Below are positions 25,119 to 34,216 of a DNA stretch of 64,000 nt, piece after piece (the first letter of the stretch is position 1; each line of letters starts with the position of its first letter). Source of the DNA: Streptomyces pyxinae (GTDB lineage Bacteria; Actinomycetota; Actinomycetes; Streptomycetales; Streptomycetaceae). Where the stretch lies: the NCBI RefSeq assembly GCF_024756275.1, contig NZ_JANUGQ010000022.1, positions 49,262 to 113,261 of the forward strand. Reading direction: 5' to 3'. A program made the translations under genes and the position numbers. The notes beneath the pieces were generated by a model. It had not been told where the DNA came from and ran no database searches. It saw only the letters and a list, made by a program, of their open reading frames with translations.

Positions 25119-25765
25119 GTCATCCTCCGGTCGGCGGTGACGGCCGGCCGCCCGGCACCCGCGCCACGGGAGGGCGGGGCGGCGGCCAGGTCGAAGCTCT
25201 CGCACAGCAGATGGACGGCGACCAGATGGGCCTCCTGGACGGCCGCCGTGGTGGCACCCGCCACGCACAGCGCCTCGTCGGCCGCCTCGGCCAGCGGGTT
25301 GGGGCCGGGGCCGGTCAGGGCCCAGACCCGTAGCCCGGCGGCCCGCCCGGTGACGGCCGCCGCGATGAGATTGGCACTCCGCCCGGAGGTGGACAGCAGC
25401 ACCAGGACGTCGCCGGGGCGGCCGTGCGCCGCGACCTGGCGGGCGTACACCTGGTCGAAGCCGTAGTCGTTGCCGATGGCGGTCACGCTGGAGGTCTCCG
25501 CGTGCAGCGAGAGGGCCGAGTACGCCGGGCGCTCCCGCTGGTAGCGGCCGACCAGCTCGGCGGTCAGATGCTGGGCCTGGGCCGCGCTTCCGCCGTTCCC
25601 GGCGGCCAGCAGCCGACCGCCCACCGGCAGGACGGCGGCCAGCTCGGTGCCCCAGAGGGCGAGCCGTTCCAGGCCCGGCCCGCGCAGCTCGGCCAGCGCC
25701 TCCTGAAGGGACTGGCAGTGCCGCTCGGCGGCCTCCAGCACGGGGGAGGAGAGGGGTTCGGTCAT
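25115..25765 (-). CDS. gmhA: Phosphoheptose isomerase (SIS domain)
   Basis: A 216-residue enzyme converting sedoheptulose 7-phosphate to D-glycero-D-manno-heptose 7-phosphate. LAAGNGGSAAQAQHLTAELVGRY, GNDYGFDQVYARQV and LVLLSTSGRSANLIAA match E. coli GmhA in order and spacing, and QEAHLVAVHLLCESFD ends the domain. The C-terminal 20 residues are Pro/Gly-rich and extra. ATG 25765 has only a weak ribosome site. Overlaps hldE by ATGA, so the two are one unit. Confidence 0.93.
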   Translation of the reverse strand: MTEPLSSPVLEAAERHCQSLQEALAELRGPGLERLALWGTELAAVLPVGGRLLAAGNGGSAAQAQHLTAELVGRYQRERPAYSALSLHAETSSVTAIGNDYGFDQVYARQVAAHGRPGDVLVLLSTSGRSANLIAAAVTGRAAGLRVWALTGPGPNPLAEAADEALCVAGATTAAVQEAHLVAVHLLCESFDLAAAPPSRGAGAGRPAVTADRRMT

Positions 25766-26186
25766 GGCGTTCGGGCCTGCCGGGTCCCGGGGGACTCCGG
25801 CGCCGGCCCGCACCTCCTTCTTCGGGCTTCGGGCTTCGGGCGTCGGGTACGTGCGTCGGGCGTCGGGTACGTACGGGCGCGTCCGCCGCGTACGGGGAGC
25901 CGGTCGGCGCCGTCCCCGGCGGGGAGGCTCCCGCCCGGGTGACGGGCCCGCCGCGCGGCAGAGCCGAGGCGACCGTGGGCGAGGGCCTTCCGGCTCTGAC
26001 GGCCCTTCCGGGTACGGCGCGCCCTTCCGGGTGCGAGGGGCCGCACGGTACGAGGGCCTCGCGGCCACGAGGGGCCTTCCGGGCACGGCGTCCTTCCGGC
26101 TCCGAGGGGCCTTCCGGGTGCGCGGGCCTCGCGGCTGCGGCGGCCCGCCCGGCTCCGGGGGCCTCCCGCGTCCGCGCGGCCCCGGC
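25766..26186. other. Repeat-rich gap between gmhA and upstream glycosyltransferase
   Basis: About 420 bases within the minus-strand block, the only sizeable gap between its overlapping genes. It contains 7-bp repeats (25820-25867) and then many GGCCTTCCGG-like segments (about 25985-26130). No open frame with a ribosome site is convincing. It may carry a separate gmhA-hldE promoter. Confidence 0.5.
25820..25867. repeat. 7-bp tandem repeats in the gmhA leader
   Basis: CTTCGGG three times (25820-25840), then CGTCGGG (25841-25847), then two more CGTCGGG (25854-25867) after a TACGTG spacer. Located 55-100 bp upstream of the gmhA start. Confidence 0.8.
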
Positions 26187-27662
26187 TCAGGCCATCTCGG
26201 TCACCGCCGGCCGCGCGGCGAGCACCGCGTCGTACACCGCCTCGGTGGCGGCCGCCACCCGGGGCCAGCCGAACCGGCTCAGCACCCGGCGCCGCCCGGC
26301 CTCCCCGCAGGCGGCCCGGCCGGCCGGGTCGGCCAGCAGCCCGGCGACGGCCAGGGCGAGCGCCTCCGGGTTCCGGGGCTCCACCAGCCGGCCGGTCTCC
26401 GGGTCGGCCACCGTGTCCAGCTGGCCGCCCACCGCGCTCGCCACCACCGGCCGGCCACAGGCCATCGCCTCCAGCGGCACGATGCCGAACGGCTCGTAGT
26501 CGGCCGGGCAGACCACCACATCGGCGCCGCGCAGCAGCTCGGCTACCCGCTCCCCGGGCACTCCGCCCAGGAACCGGACCCGGTCGGCCACTCCGGCCCG
26601 CCGGGCGAGCGCGGTGAGCCGCCGGGCCTCCGGGTCGTGACCGATTCGGTCGGCCGGCGGCCCGCCCGCCACCAGCAGCTCGGCGCCGGGCAGCCGGGTG
26701 AGCGCCTCGATGGTGACGGCCGCGCCCTTGCGGGGCACCAGTCGGCCGAGCTGGAGCAGCCGGTGGCGGTCACCGGCGGGCGGCGTGGCCGGGCCTTCCG
26801 GGCGGAACAGCTCGGTGTCCACCCCACACGGCACCACGCTCACCCGGTCCGGGGGGATGCCCATCCGGGCCAGCTCGGCCACCTCGTCGCGGCAGGTGGC
26901 GATGATCCGCTCACAGCCCAGGCCGACCTCGGTCTCCCGGCCGACCCGCGCCGGGGGACTGGTGTCGGCGGCCCCCTGGTGACGCCGCTTCACCGTGCCC
27001 AGCGCGTGGTACGTGTGCACCAGCGGCAGGCCCAGCTCCCGGGTGGCCCGCAGCGCGGCGAGCCCGGACATCCAGAAGTGCGAGTGCACCAGGTCCGGCG
27101 GGTCCCCGCCGTCGCGCCACTCGGCGGCCAGCAACCGGCCGAAGGCGCCCATGTGGGGGAGGAGCTCGTCCTTGGGCACCGGTCCGGGCGGCCCGGCCGG
27201 CACATGCCGCACCTCCACGCCCGGCCGCAGCGCCACCCGGTCGGGCAGCTCCCGGGAGTCGCGCCGGGTGTACACGGTCACCCGGTGACCCCGGTCGGCC
27301 AGCGCCCCGGCCAGCCGGGCGACATGCACGTTCTGGCCGCCCGCGTCGACCCCGCCCAGGACGGCGAGCGGACTGGCGTGCTCCGAGACCAGCGCGACGG
27401 ACAACCCGCGCCCGCCCCTGCCCCCGGACGGATCGCCTCCGCTCCGGGCCGGACCGCTCCCGCGCCCGGCCGGACCGCTTCCGACGGTGACGGGGCCTCG
27501 CCCGTGCCCGACCGGACCGGTCCCGGTCGGACCGCTTCCGTCCCCGCGCCCGGCCGGACCGTACCCGCCCGTGACGGTGTGGTTCCGCCCGCCCGGGGCC
27601 GGCGGCTCGGGGGGTGCCGGAGGGACGGCCTCCGCAGGGCCCGGTGATTCGGCGGACGTCAT
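26187..27662 (-). CDS. Glycosyltransferase family 4 with disordered N-terminal extension
   Basis: A 491-residue enzyme. The catalytic part begins about residue 87: LSVALVSEHASPLAVLGG and VDAGGQNVHVARLAGALAD are typical of MshA/sucrose-synthase-like GT4 enzymes; the C-terminal domain has LLQLGRLVPRKGAAVTIEAL and ADYEPFGIVPLEAMACGRPV with the E-x7-E pair. The first 85 residues are Gly/Pro/Ser repeats (GSGPAGRG type) absent from normal family members. ATG 27662 overlaps the upstream stop (ATGA). It probably adds a sugar to the glycan built by this locus. Confidence 0.9.
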   Translation of the reverse strand: MTSAESPGPAEAVPPAPPEPPAPGGRNHTVTGGYGPAGRGDGSGPTGTGPVGHGRGPVTVGSGPAGRGSGPARSGGDPSGGRGGRGLSVALVSEHASPLAVLGGVDAGGQNVHVARLAGALADRGHRVTVYTRRDSRELPDRVALRPGVEVRHVPAGPPGPVPKDELLPHMGAFGRLLAAEWRDGGDPPDLVHSHFWMSGLAALRATRELGLPLVHTYHALGTVKRRHQGAADTSPPARVGRETEVGLGCERIIATCRDEVAELARMGIPPDRVSVVPCGVDTELFRPEGPATPPAGDRHRLLQLGRLVPRKGAAVTIEALTRLPGAELLVAGGPPADRIGHDPEARRLTALARRAGVADRVRFLGGVPGERVAELLRGADVVVCPADYEPFGIVPLEAMACGRPVVASAVGGQLDTVADPETGRLVEPRNPEALALAVAGLLADPAGRAACGEAGRRRVLSRFGWPRVAAATEAVYDAVLAARPAVTEMA

Positions 27663-28624
27663 GCGCACACCTCCGTCATCAGACGCTCCCAGTCGTCCAG
27701 GAAGCGCTTCAGCCCGTACCGCTCCAGGGCCGCCTGCCGGGCCCGGGCCCCGTCCTCGGCCGCCGCCTCCGGCTCGGCCAGGTAGTGCCGGGCCGCGCGG
27801 GCCAGCACCTCGGGCCGGGTGGAGAGCTTCCCGGCGCCGGCCGGCACCGCCTCCACCGCCTCGGTCGTCGCCAGCGCCACCACCGGCAGTCCCAGGTGCA
27901 TGGCCTCCAGCAGGGAGAGCCCCAGCGAGGTCCAGCGCACCGGGTGCAGATAGAGCCGCCGTTCGGCCAGGGCCGGGTGCAGCTCCCGCTGCGGCAGATC
28001 GGCGGTGCGGCACCGCTCCCCGGCCAGCCCCAGGTGGGCGGCCAGGCCCTCCGTACGCATCCCGAACACATCGAGCGGGGCGGCCTCGGCGAGTGCCGGC
28101 AGCAGATCCGTACCGGTCCACCGGCCGCGCCGCACCGGCTCGTTGACCACCACCGCCGCCCGGGGCAGCCGGCCGGTGTAGAGGTGGCCGGGATCGACGA
28201 CGCCGTGCTCGATCACCTCGGTCCTGGTCCGGCCGTTGTCCCAGAACAGCCGGTTGAAGTGGGTCACATGCACCAGCGTCAGATCGTCCCGGTCCGCGCA
28301 CGGGTGCCGGGTCAGCGGCACGTCCCCGTCGGGCGCGTTGTGCTCCAGGTACACGGCCGGGACATCACGCCCCGGGCGGCGACCGCCCAGCCACCGCTCG
28401 GCCAGCTCCTCCTCGTGCGGGCGCTGGAGGACGACCAGGTCCACCTCCGCCTCGCGCAGCTCCCCGGGCGTCAGCTCCCGTACCGAGGCGGGCCAGGAGA
28501 AGGTGCGGGCCCGGCCCAGCCCGTCCGGGCCGCGATCCGGTGTGACCGGCACCAGATAGCTGTGCGGGCCCTGCACGAAGGCGGTGGTCCAGGAACCGTG
28601 CACATGCCACAGCAGGATGTTCAT
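27659..28624 (-). CDS. Glycosyltransferase (GT-B type)
   Basis: A 321-residue cytosolic protein beginning MNILLWHVHGSWTTAFVQGPH. VVLQRPHEEELAERWL, VYLEHNAPDG and VTHFNRLFWDNG lie in the acceptor domain; LYLHPVRWTSLGLSLLEAMHLGLPV resembles the nucleotide-sugar region of GT4 enzymes, with the second Glu of E-x7-E replaced, so family placement is approximate. Overlaps the carbamoyltransferase stop (ATGA) upstream and the GT4 gene downstream. Confidence 0.82.
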   Translation of the reverse strand: MNILLWHVHGSWTTAFVQGPHSYLVPVTPDRGPDGLGRARTFSWPASVRELTPGELREAEVDLVVLQRPHEEELAERWLGGRRPGRDVPAVYLEHNAPDGDVPLTRHPCADRDDLTLVHVTHFNRLFWDNGRTRTEVIEHGVVDPGHLYTGRLPRAAVVVNEPVRRGRWTGTDLLPALAEAAPLDVFGMRTEGLAAHLGLAGERCRTADLPQRELHPALAERRLYLHPVRWTSLGLSLLEAMHLGLPVVALATTEAVEAVPAGAGKLSTRPEVLARAARHYLAEPEAAAEDGARARQAALERYGLKRFLDDWERLMTEVCA

Positions 28625-30414
28625 CGGACCGCCCCTCCGGCCGGCCCGGCGGCGTCCCCGGGCAGCGCCCCGACAGCCCCCGGCACCCCGGCCGCCCCGA
28701 CCGTGCCCGTCGCCCCGGCCGCGTCGGCCGTCCCCGTCGCCCCGGCCGCGTCGGCGGTGTCGCCCGCGCCGCCCGCCGCGAAGAAGCCGCCGCGCCGGAC
28801 CGCGTACGGGCCGATCGCCAGCAGGTCCACGGGCGAGGAGCCGAAGCACTCCAGCGCGTCCCGGGGGTCGTCCACCATCGGCCGGCCGGCCGTGTTGAGG
28901 CTGGTGTTGACCACCACCGGCAGCCCGGTCAGCCGCTCGAAGCCGGTCAGCATCCGCGCCACCAGCGGCTCGGTGCGCCGGTCCACGGTCTGGATCCGCG
29001 CGGTGCCGTCCACATGCACCACCGCCGGGATCCGGTCCCGCCACGCGGGCGCCACCTCGTGGACGAAGAGCATGTACGGGGAGGGGATCTGGCCGTCGAA
29101 GATCTCGCCCGCCCGCTCGGTGAGCACCATCGGCGCCACCGGCCGGAACTGCTCCCGGCCCTTGACGTCGTTGAGCCGCTCCAGATTGCCGGCGTGGCCC
29201 GGGTGGGCCAGCAGTGAACGGTGGCCGAGCGCGCGCGGGCCGAACTCCGAACGCCCCTGGAACCAGGCGACGATCCCGTTCTCCGCCAGCGTCGCGGCCA
29301 CCTCGGCGGCGATGTCGGCGGGCCGGTCGAAGGGCACCCCGGCCGTCTTGAGCCAGGCGCCCAGCTCGGCGTCGGACCAGTCACGGCCCAGGTCGGCGCC
29401 GGGCATCGGCTCCGGCTCGTCCCCGGCGCCCGCCGCCAGCAGCAGCGCGCCGCCCAGCGCCGTACCGGCGTCCCCGGCGGCCGGCTGCACCCAGACCCGG
29501 GAGAACGGCCCCTCCCGGGCGATCCGGGCGTTGGCCACGCAGTTCAGCGCCACCCCGCCGGCCAGCGTGAGCACCTCGTCACGGGTCTGGCCGTGCAGCC
29601 ACCGGACCAGGTCGAGCAGGGTCTCCTCCAGCACCGCCTGGGCGCTGGCCGCCACGTCCGCGTGGTCCTGGGTCCATGCCTCGTCCGCGCCGCGCGGCGG
29701 GCAGAACTCCCGCCAGGGCACCCCCGCCGCCCGGAACCCTCCGTCCCCGGTCGGGTGGACGTACCGCCGCAGCTCGGCCAGCATCCGTGGCCGGCCGTGC
29801 GAGGCGAGCGCCATCACCTTGAACTCGTCCGAGGAGCGCAGGAAGCCGAGGTGCTCGGTCAGCTCCTCGTAGACCAGGCCCAGCGAGTGCGGCAGCTCCT
29901 GGGCGCGCAGCGGTTCGAGCCGCCGGTGCACCCGGCGGGCCGCCAGGTGCGAGGCCCGCTCTCCGCGCCCGTCCAAAACCAGCACGGAGGAGGTGTCCGC
30001 GCCCGCCACCGCGAAGGCGCCCGAGGCCGCGTGCGCCATGTGGTGCGGGACGAAGCGCACCCGCTCCGGGTCCAGCCCCGGCAGCGCGGCGGCCAGGAAG
30101 CCGGGGGCCTCCCGGGCGTAGGTCAGCCGCAGATGGTCCCAGGGGTCGTCGAGCCCCAGCTCTCCGGCGGGCCGGGCGAGCGCGGGCTCGAAGGAGTAGG
30201 CCACCGCGTCCAGGTCCTGGGGCCGCAGCCCGGCCCGCTTCAGACACCAGGCGGCGGCCTGCTCGGGCAGCTCCCAGGCGGAGAAGGGAAGCGGACGCTT
30301 GCCGTGCTTACGCCTGGAGAAACGTTCCTCCTCGGCGGCGGCGACGGTCTTGCCGTCGATCACCAGCGCGGCGGACGGATCGTGGAAGAGGGCGTTGATT
30401 CCGAGGATGCGCAT
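28621..30414 (-). CDS. Carbamoyltransferase, NodU/CmcH/TobZ family
   Basis: A 597-residue two-domain enzyme that forms carbamoyl-AMP and transfers the carbamoyl group to a hydroxyl, often of a sugar. The Kae1-like N-terminal domain has MRILGINALFHDPSAALV, the metal-binding HHMAHAASGAF and VLDGRGE, then LAGGVALNCVAN; the YrdC-like C-terminal domain has GRSEFGPRALGHRSLLA and KGREQFRPVAP. The last 50 residues are an Ala/Gly tract (GATGTADAAGATGT) outside the normal fold. It starts the overlapping run toward the GT genes. The glycan made here is probably carbamoylated. Confidence 0.93.
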   Translation of the reverse strand: MRILGINALFHDPSAALVIDGKTVAAAEEERFSRRKHGKRPLPFSAWELPEQAAAWCLKRAGLRPQDLDAVAYSFEPALARPAGELGLDDPWDHLRLTYAREAPGFLAAALPGLDPERVRFVPHHMAHAASGAFAVAGADTSSVLVLDGRGERASHLAARRVHRRLEPLRAQELPHSLGLVYEELTEHLGFLRSSDEFKVMALASHGRPRMLAELRRYVHPTGDGGFRAAGVPWREFCPPRGADEAWTQDHADVAASAQAVLEETLLDLVRWLHGQTRDEVLTLAGGVALNCVANARIAREGPFSRVWVQPAAGDAGTALGGALLLAAGAGDEPEPMPGADLGRDWSDAELGAWLKTAGVPFDRPADIAAEVAATLAENGIVAWFQGRSEFGPRALGHRSLLAHPGHAGNLERLNDVKGREQFRPVAPMVLTERAGEIFDGQIPSPYMLFVHEVAPAWRDRIPAVVHVDGTARIQTVDRRTEPLVARMLTGFERLTGLPVVVNTSLNTAGRPMVDDPRDALECFGSSPVDLLAIGPYAVRRGGFFAAGGAGDTADAAGATGTADAAGATGTVGAAGVPGAVGALPGDAAGPAGGAVR

Positions 30415-30556
30415 GGGCGTCCTGGCCTTTCGGCGGAAGGGGTGCGGCGGCGCCTGTCGGCGGAAGGGCCCGCCGGCCGGCCGGCCGGAACGGGGCGCGG
30501 GACGGGCTCGGAGTGGACGGGCCCGGGGGGCGTCCGGCGGGCGGGTCCCGGAGCGG

Positions 30557-31537
30557 TCAGGACGGGGCGTCCGGGTGGGCGCGGAACCACTCGATGGTGC
30601 GCCGCAGCCCCTCCTCGGCCGCCACCTCGGGCTCCCAGCCGAGCTTGTCGCGGGCGAGGGTGATGTCCGGGCAGCGCACGGCCGGGTCGTCGGTGGGACG
30701 CTCGATGAACCGGACGTCCGAGGCCGAACCGGTGAGCCGGATGATCAGCCGCGCCAGCTCCAGCATGGTCAGCTCGTCCGGGTTGCCGATGTTGACCGGC
30801 CCGCGCAGCCCGTCGGCGGCGGCCGCGAGGATGCCGCGCACGGTGTCGTCCACGAAGCAGAGCGAACGGGTCTGGAGCCCGTCCCCGGTGACGGTGAGCG
30901 GCTCGCCGGCCAGCGCCTGCCGCACGAAGGTGGGCACCGCCCGCCCGTCGTGGCCGCGCATGCCGGGGCCGTAGGTGTTGAAGAGCCGCACGATGCCGGT
31001 GTCGGTGCCGTGCGCCTCGGCCTCGGCGGTGGTCAGCGCCTCGCCGAAACGTTTCGCCTCGTCATAGACACTGCGCGGGCCGACCGGGTTGACATTGCCC
31101 CAGTAGCGCTCGTTCTGCGGGTGCTGCTGGGGGTCGCCGTAGACCTCGGAGGTGGAGGCCAGCAGAAAGCGCGCCTCCGAACGGTGGGCCAGCGCCAGCG
31201 CGTTGCGGGTGCCGAGGCTGCCGGTCTCCAGGGTGTGCAGCGGCAGCCGCAGATAGTCGGCGGGGGAGGCGGGCGAGGCGAAGTGCAGCACCAGGTCCGG
31301 GCGGCGGCCGGCGCCGAACGGCCCGGTGACGTCCGTCTCCACCAGGGTGAAGCCCGGCCGGCCGAGCAGCGGGGCTATCGTGGCCCGCCGCCCGGTGCTG
31401 AAGTCGTCCACGCAGGTCACGGCCGTGCCGGCGGCCAGCAGGGCGGTGCAGAGGTGCGAACCGACGAAGCCGGCGCCGCCGGTCACGACGGCGTGCTCCC
31501 ATCTGCCTTCCCAACCGGTCGGGACGGTGCTGGTCAT
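30557..31537 (-). CDS. NAD-dependent epimerase/dehydratase, UDP-xylose synthase-like
   Basis: A 326-residue extended SDR. VVTGGAGFVGSHL binds NAD; LHFASPASPADYL, STSEVYGDPQQHPQNERYWG and YDEAKRFGE (Tyr-x3-Lys) followed by FNTYGPGMRGHDGR follow the pattern of UDP-glucuronate decarboxylase (UXS), which makes UDP-xylose. GGAGGAGG precedes ATG 31537. It is 142 bp upstream of the carbamoyltransferase and likely in the same transcript. Another nucleotide-sugar 4-epimerase or dehydratase activity cannot be excluded. It is not close to HldD. Confidence 0.88.
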   Translation of the reverse strand: MTSTVPTGWEGRWEHAVVTGGAGFVGSHLCTALLAAGTAVTCVDDFSTGRRATIAPLLGRPGFTLVETDVTGPFGAGRRPDLVLHFASPASPADYLRLPLHTLETGSLGTRNALALAHRSEARFLLASTSEVYGDPQQHPQNERYWGNVNPVGPRSVYDEAKRFGEALTTAEAEAHGTDTGIVRLFNTYGPGMRGHDGRAVPTFVRQALAGEPLTVTGDGLQTRSLCFVDDTVRGILAAAADGLRGPVNIGNPDELTMLELARLIIRLTGSASDVRFIERPTDDPAVRCPDITLARDKLGWEPEVAAEEGLRRTIEWFRAHPDAPS

Positions 31538-32071
31538 ACGGCCTCCTCCGGGCGGATCCGAGAACCGGGTCGGCACCCGGGTCCCCCGTGTGCCCTCGAC
31601 CAGGCTGGTCCGTCCGGGGGGTGACGGCGCGGTGATGTACGCCGTTCGAGTGAGCGGCCGGAATTTCCCGCCGAAGCGGTACGGCTCCGAGGGGCGTCGC
31701 CCGTCCCTCCGGCCGCTCCCGTGGCCCGAGGCCCCGCGCCGGACGTCGCCCGGCGCGGGACGGGTGCCCGCCGGAGGGCGCGTACGGGGCCCCGCCCACC
31801 GCCTGGACGTGGCCGGGCCGGGCCGCCCGCCTCCGGGACGCGCGGCCGCCACCTCCTGCCGCCGAACAACGGCAGGGCCGTGCCCCGCACCGGGCGTGGC
31901 CGGGACACCCGTCGGGGCGCGCGGCGGCCCCCGCTTCAGGCGCCGTACGGCGGCCGGCCCGGCCCGGCGGGGGCATGGGCCCGGCCCGCCCGCCGGACCA
32001 CGGGCGACCGGAGGCACGTCCCCCGGGGCACCCGGCCGTGCCTCCGCCCGCTGGGGCGCGTGGCTCCCGCT
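31538..32071. other. Intergenic region with large direct repeat
   Basis: About 530 bases between the UXS-like gene and the stop of the GNAT gene, extremely GC-rich. It includes one full copy and the start of the second copy of a roughly 136-bp direct repeat. Promoter elements for the UXS-like gene should be here but were not identified. Confidence 0.5.
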
Positions 32072-32180
32072 TCAGGGGCCGTACGGCGGCCGGCCCGGCC
32101 CGGCGGGGGCATGGGCCCGGCCCGCCCGCCGGACCACGGGCGACCGGAGGCACGTCCCCGGGGCACCCGGCCTCCGCCCG
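31931..32180. repeat. Tandem duplication of about 136 bp
   Basis: The segment from CCGCTTCAGG at 31931 recurs at 32067. More than 100 bases, including CCGTACGGCGGCCGGCCCG and GACCACGGGCGACCGGAGG, are nearly identical, with a few small differences near the junctions. The second copy overlaps the 3' end of the GNAT frame. Confidence 0.9.
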
Positions 32181-32812
32181 CCGAACGGGGTGCGGCCGGC
32201 CCTGCCCGCCGGCCGGGCCCGGCCCGCGCCCGCGTGCGCCGGAGGTGTGCGGCCCCGCCGGCCGGGCCGGCGTCCGGCCCCGGCGGGCCCGGCGCCGTCG
32301 GGGCTCTCGGTGAACCCCAGCCGCTGGTTCATCACGATGACGCCCGTGTTCGCCGGGTGGTGGAGCGTCGTGATCCGGCGCGCCCCGCGCTCCCGGGCGA
32401 AGCCCATCGCGAAGGTCTTCATGGCCGTCGCCACGCCCCGGCCCCGGTAGTCCCGCCGCACCCCGGTCATCTCATTGAAGAGAAAGCCGTCGTGGACCGA
32501 GGTGGCGGCCATGCCGATCCACCGGTCGCCGTCCAGGGCGATCACCACACCGCCCGGGGCGTAGGACGCGACGGCGAAACGCCGCTCCACGTACTCCTCG
32601 AACGAGAAGAACTCCCCGCGCTCGGGGATGTCGGCGGAGCACTCCCCGTTCAGCTCGTAGAGCGCGCGGCGGTGCTCCGGGGTGGCGCCGAGAACGGCCG
32701 GCGTGGTCAGGCGAATGCCCTCCGCGCGGCACCGCGTCACATACGCCGCGAAGCGCGCGGCGTCGAACGCCGCCACGTCCAGTTCGAGCCTCACCCGGTC
32801 CACGTCCACCAC
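32072..32812 (-). CDS. GNAT-family N-acetyltransferase with repeat-derived C-terminal tail
   Basis: A 246-residue frame. The first 175 residues are a GNAT fold: IALDGDRWIGMAATSVH, then the acetyl-CoA loop VRRDYRGRGVATAMKTFAMG and the terminal NTGVIVMNQRLGF. Family members normally end there. Here the frame runs on for about 70 Arg/Gly/Pro-rich residues into the duplicated DNA, ending at 32072, which looks like loss of an original stop. GTG 32812 follows GGGGGGA. Acceptor unknown; possibly an amino sugar, amino acid or antibiotic. It stands between the two glycan blocks but does not overlap them. Confidence 0.85.
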   Translation of the reverse strand: MVDVDRVRLELDVAAFDAARFAAYVTRCRAEGIRLTTPAVLGATPEHRRALYELNGECSADIPERGEFFSFEEYVERRFAVASYAPGGVVIALDGDRWIGMAATSVHDGFLFNEMTGVRRDYRGRGVATAMKTFAMGFARERGARRITTLHHPANTGVIVMNQRLGFTESPDGAGPAGAGRRPGRRGRTPPAHAGAGRARPAGRAGRTPFGGRRPGAPGTCLRSPVVRRAGRAHAPAGPGRPPYGP

Positions 32813-32907
32813 AGCGTCCCCCCGCCCCGTCCGGCATCGTCGCGCCCCTCCTGCCGCACCGGCCGCCGCCGGAGAAGATCACCGGGTCCGCCGGAGCCGG
32901 TCCCGGT

Positions 32908-34002
32908 CTACGGCGCCACCGTCTCGGTGGCCAGCAGCTCGGCCAGCGCCGCCGTACCGTCGTCGGCCAGCACCTGGCGCTGCCGGTCGGCGGAGGTGCC
33001 CTCCTGGAGCAGCCGGTGCAGCAGCGAGGTCACCTCGCGGGTGTCCCCGGCCTCGTCCAGCGCGGGCGCGAGCCGGTCCATGAACACGGCCAGCAGGTCC
33101 CCGGCCCGGCAGGACCGGCCCTCGGGATCGATCAGCAGCCCGCTGAGTCCGTGCCGGGCGGCGTGCCAGTTGGCCGCCTGAAGCAGCTCGGGCGGGCACT
33201 CCGGCACCGGCGCCCCGGCCTTCTCCTCCCGGATGGCGGTGGCGATCAGGGCGCGGACGATCCCGGCGAACATCACCGAGCTGTCCGCCCGGAGCTGGAC
33301 GTCGGGGCAGCGTATCTCCACGGTCGGATAGCGGTCCGAGAGCCGGGCCTGCCAGTAGAGCTGCCCGGTGTCGGTGATCACTCCGGAGTCCAGCAGCCGC
33401 CGTATCCGGTGCTCGTGGTCGGCGGCGTCGGTGAACCGGGGCGGCGGCCCGCTCACCGCCCAGCGGCCGAAGATCACCGTGCGCCAGCTGGCGAAGCCGG
33501 TGTCATGGCCGTCCCAGAGCGGGGAATTGGCCGACATCGCCACCAGCGTCGGCAGCCAGACCCGGACCCGGTTGAGCACCGCGACCCCGGTCTCCCGGTC
33601 GGGCACGGCGGCATGGATGTGCATGCCGTTGACCAGCTGTTCGGCCACCAGCTGCGGGGCCTGGGTGCGCATGGCGATGTAGCGGGCCTGCTCGGTGACC
33701 GGGACGGGGGCCGACTCGCGGAACGGGGCGGTGGCGCAGGCGGCGATCCGGCAGCCGCTCCGCTCGGCCGCGGCGCCCACGGCGTGCCGCAGCCGCAGCA
33801 GATGGCCGCCCACCTCGTCCAGGTCGGTACAGACCGGCGTGGCGACCTCCACCTGGGCCTGGAGCAGCTCGGACTGGACCTCCCGGTCGTCCACGACCGT
33901 CTCCAGACCCGCCGCGGCGCGGACCTGCTCGCCCAGCGGGACGGGCAGACAGGTGACCGGATCGAGCAGCAGATACTCTTCCTCGACCCCAAGGGTGATC
34001 AT
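32908..34002 (-). CDS. Carboxylate-amine ligase, YbdK/GCS2 family
   Basis: A 364-residue enzyme of the glutamate-cysteine ligase 2 family. MITLGVEEEYLLLDPVT carries the nucleotide and metal-binding glutamates, VNGMHIHAAVPD and YPTVEIRCPDVQL follow in the usual order, and ANWHAARHGLSG lies near the C-terminus. Members ligate glutamate to an amine or amino acid using ATP; YbdK itself has weak glutamate-cysteine ligase activity, and many actinobacterial homologues are uncharacterised. ATG 34002 is the family-typical start; a GTG at 34026 is the alternative. It is monocistronic. Confidence 0.9.
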   Translation of the reverse strand: MITLGVEEEYLLLDPVTCLPVPLGEQVRAAAGLETVVDDREVQSELLQAQVEVATPVCTDLDEVGGHLLRLRHAVGAAAERSGCRIAACATAPFRESAPVPVTEQARYIAMRTQAPQLVAEQLVNGMHIHAAVPDRETGVAVLNRVRVWLPTLVAMSANSPLWDGHDTGFASWRTVIFGRWAVSGPPPRFTDAADHEHRIRRLLDSGVITDTGQLYWQARLSDRYPTVEIRCPDVQLRADSSVMFAGIVRALIATAIREEKAGAPVPECPPELLQAANWHAARHGLSGLLIDPEGRSCRAGDLLAVFMDRLAPALDEAGDTREVTSLLHRLLQEGTSADRQRQVLADDGTAALAELLATETVAP

Positions 34003-34216
34003 GCCGGGCGAGTACCCCTCCGGCACCCCGCTGAATCGGTGGACCGGCCCGGCGGCCCGCCCGGTGGCTCGATCCCGCCCCGGCCCGCCCCGGGGGCCAC
34101 CGGGCCGTCGCGGGCCCCGGCTCCCGGCCGCTCCCGGGCCGGGTCCGGGCGCCGCCCGCCGGGCCGGCCGCGTACCCGCCCGGCCCGGGACCGGGGCTCG
34201 TCCCGCCGCCCCGCGC

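Noticed and set aside
30557..31537. Identification of the epimerase as HldD
   Set aside because: The ASPASPADYL, DPQQHPQNERYWG and YDEAKRFGE segments follow UDP-glucuronate decarboxylase, not ADP-heptose epimerase.
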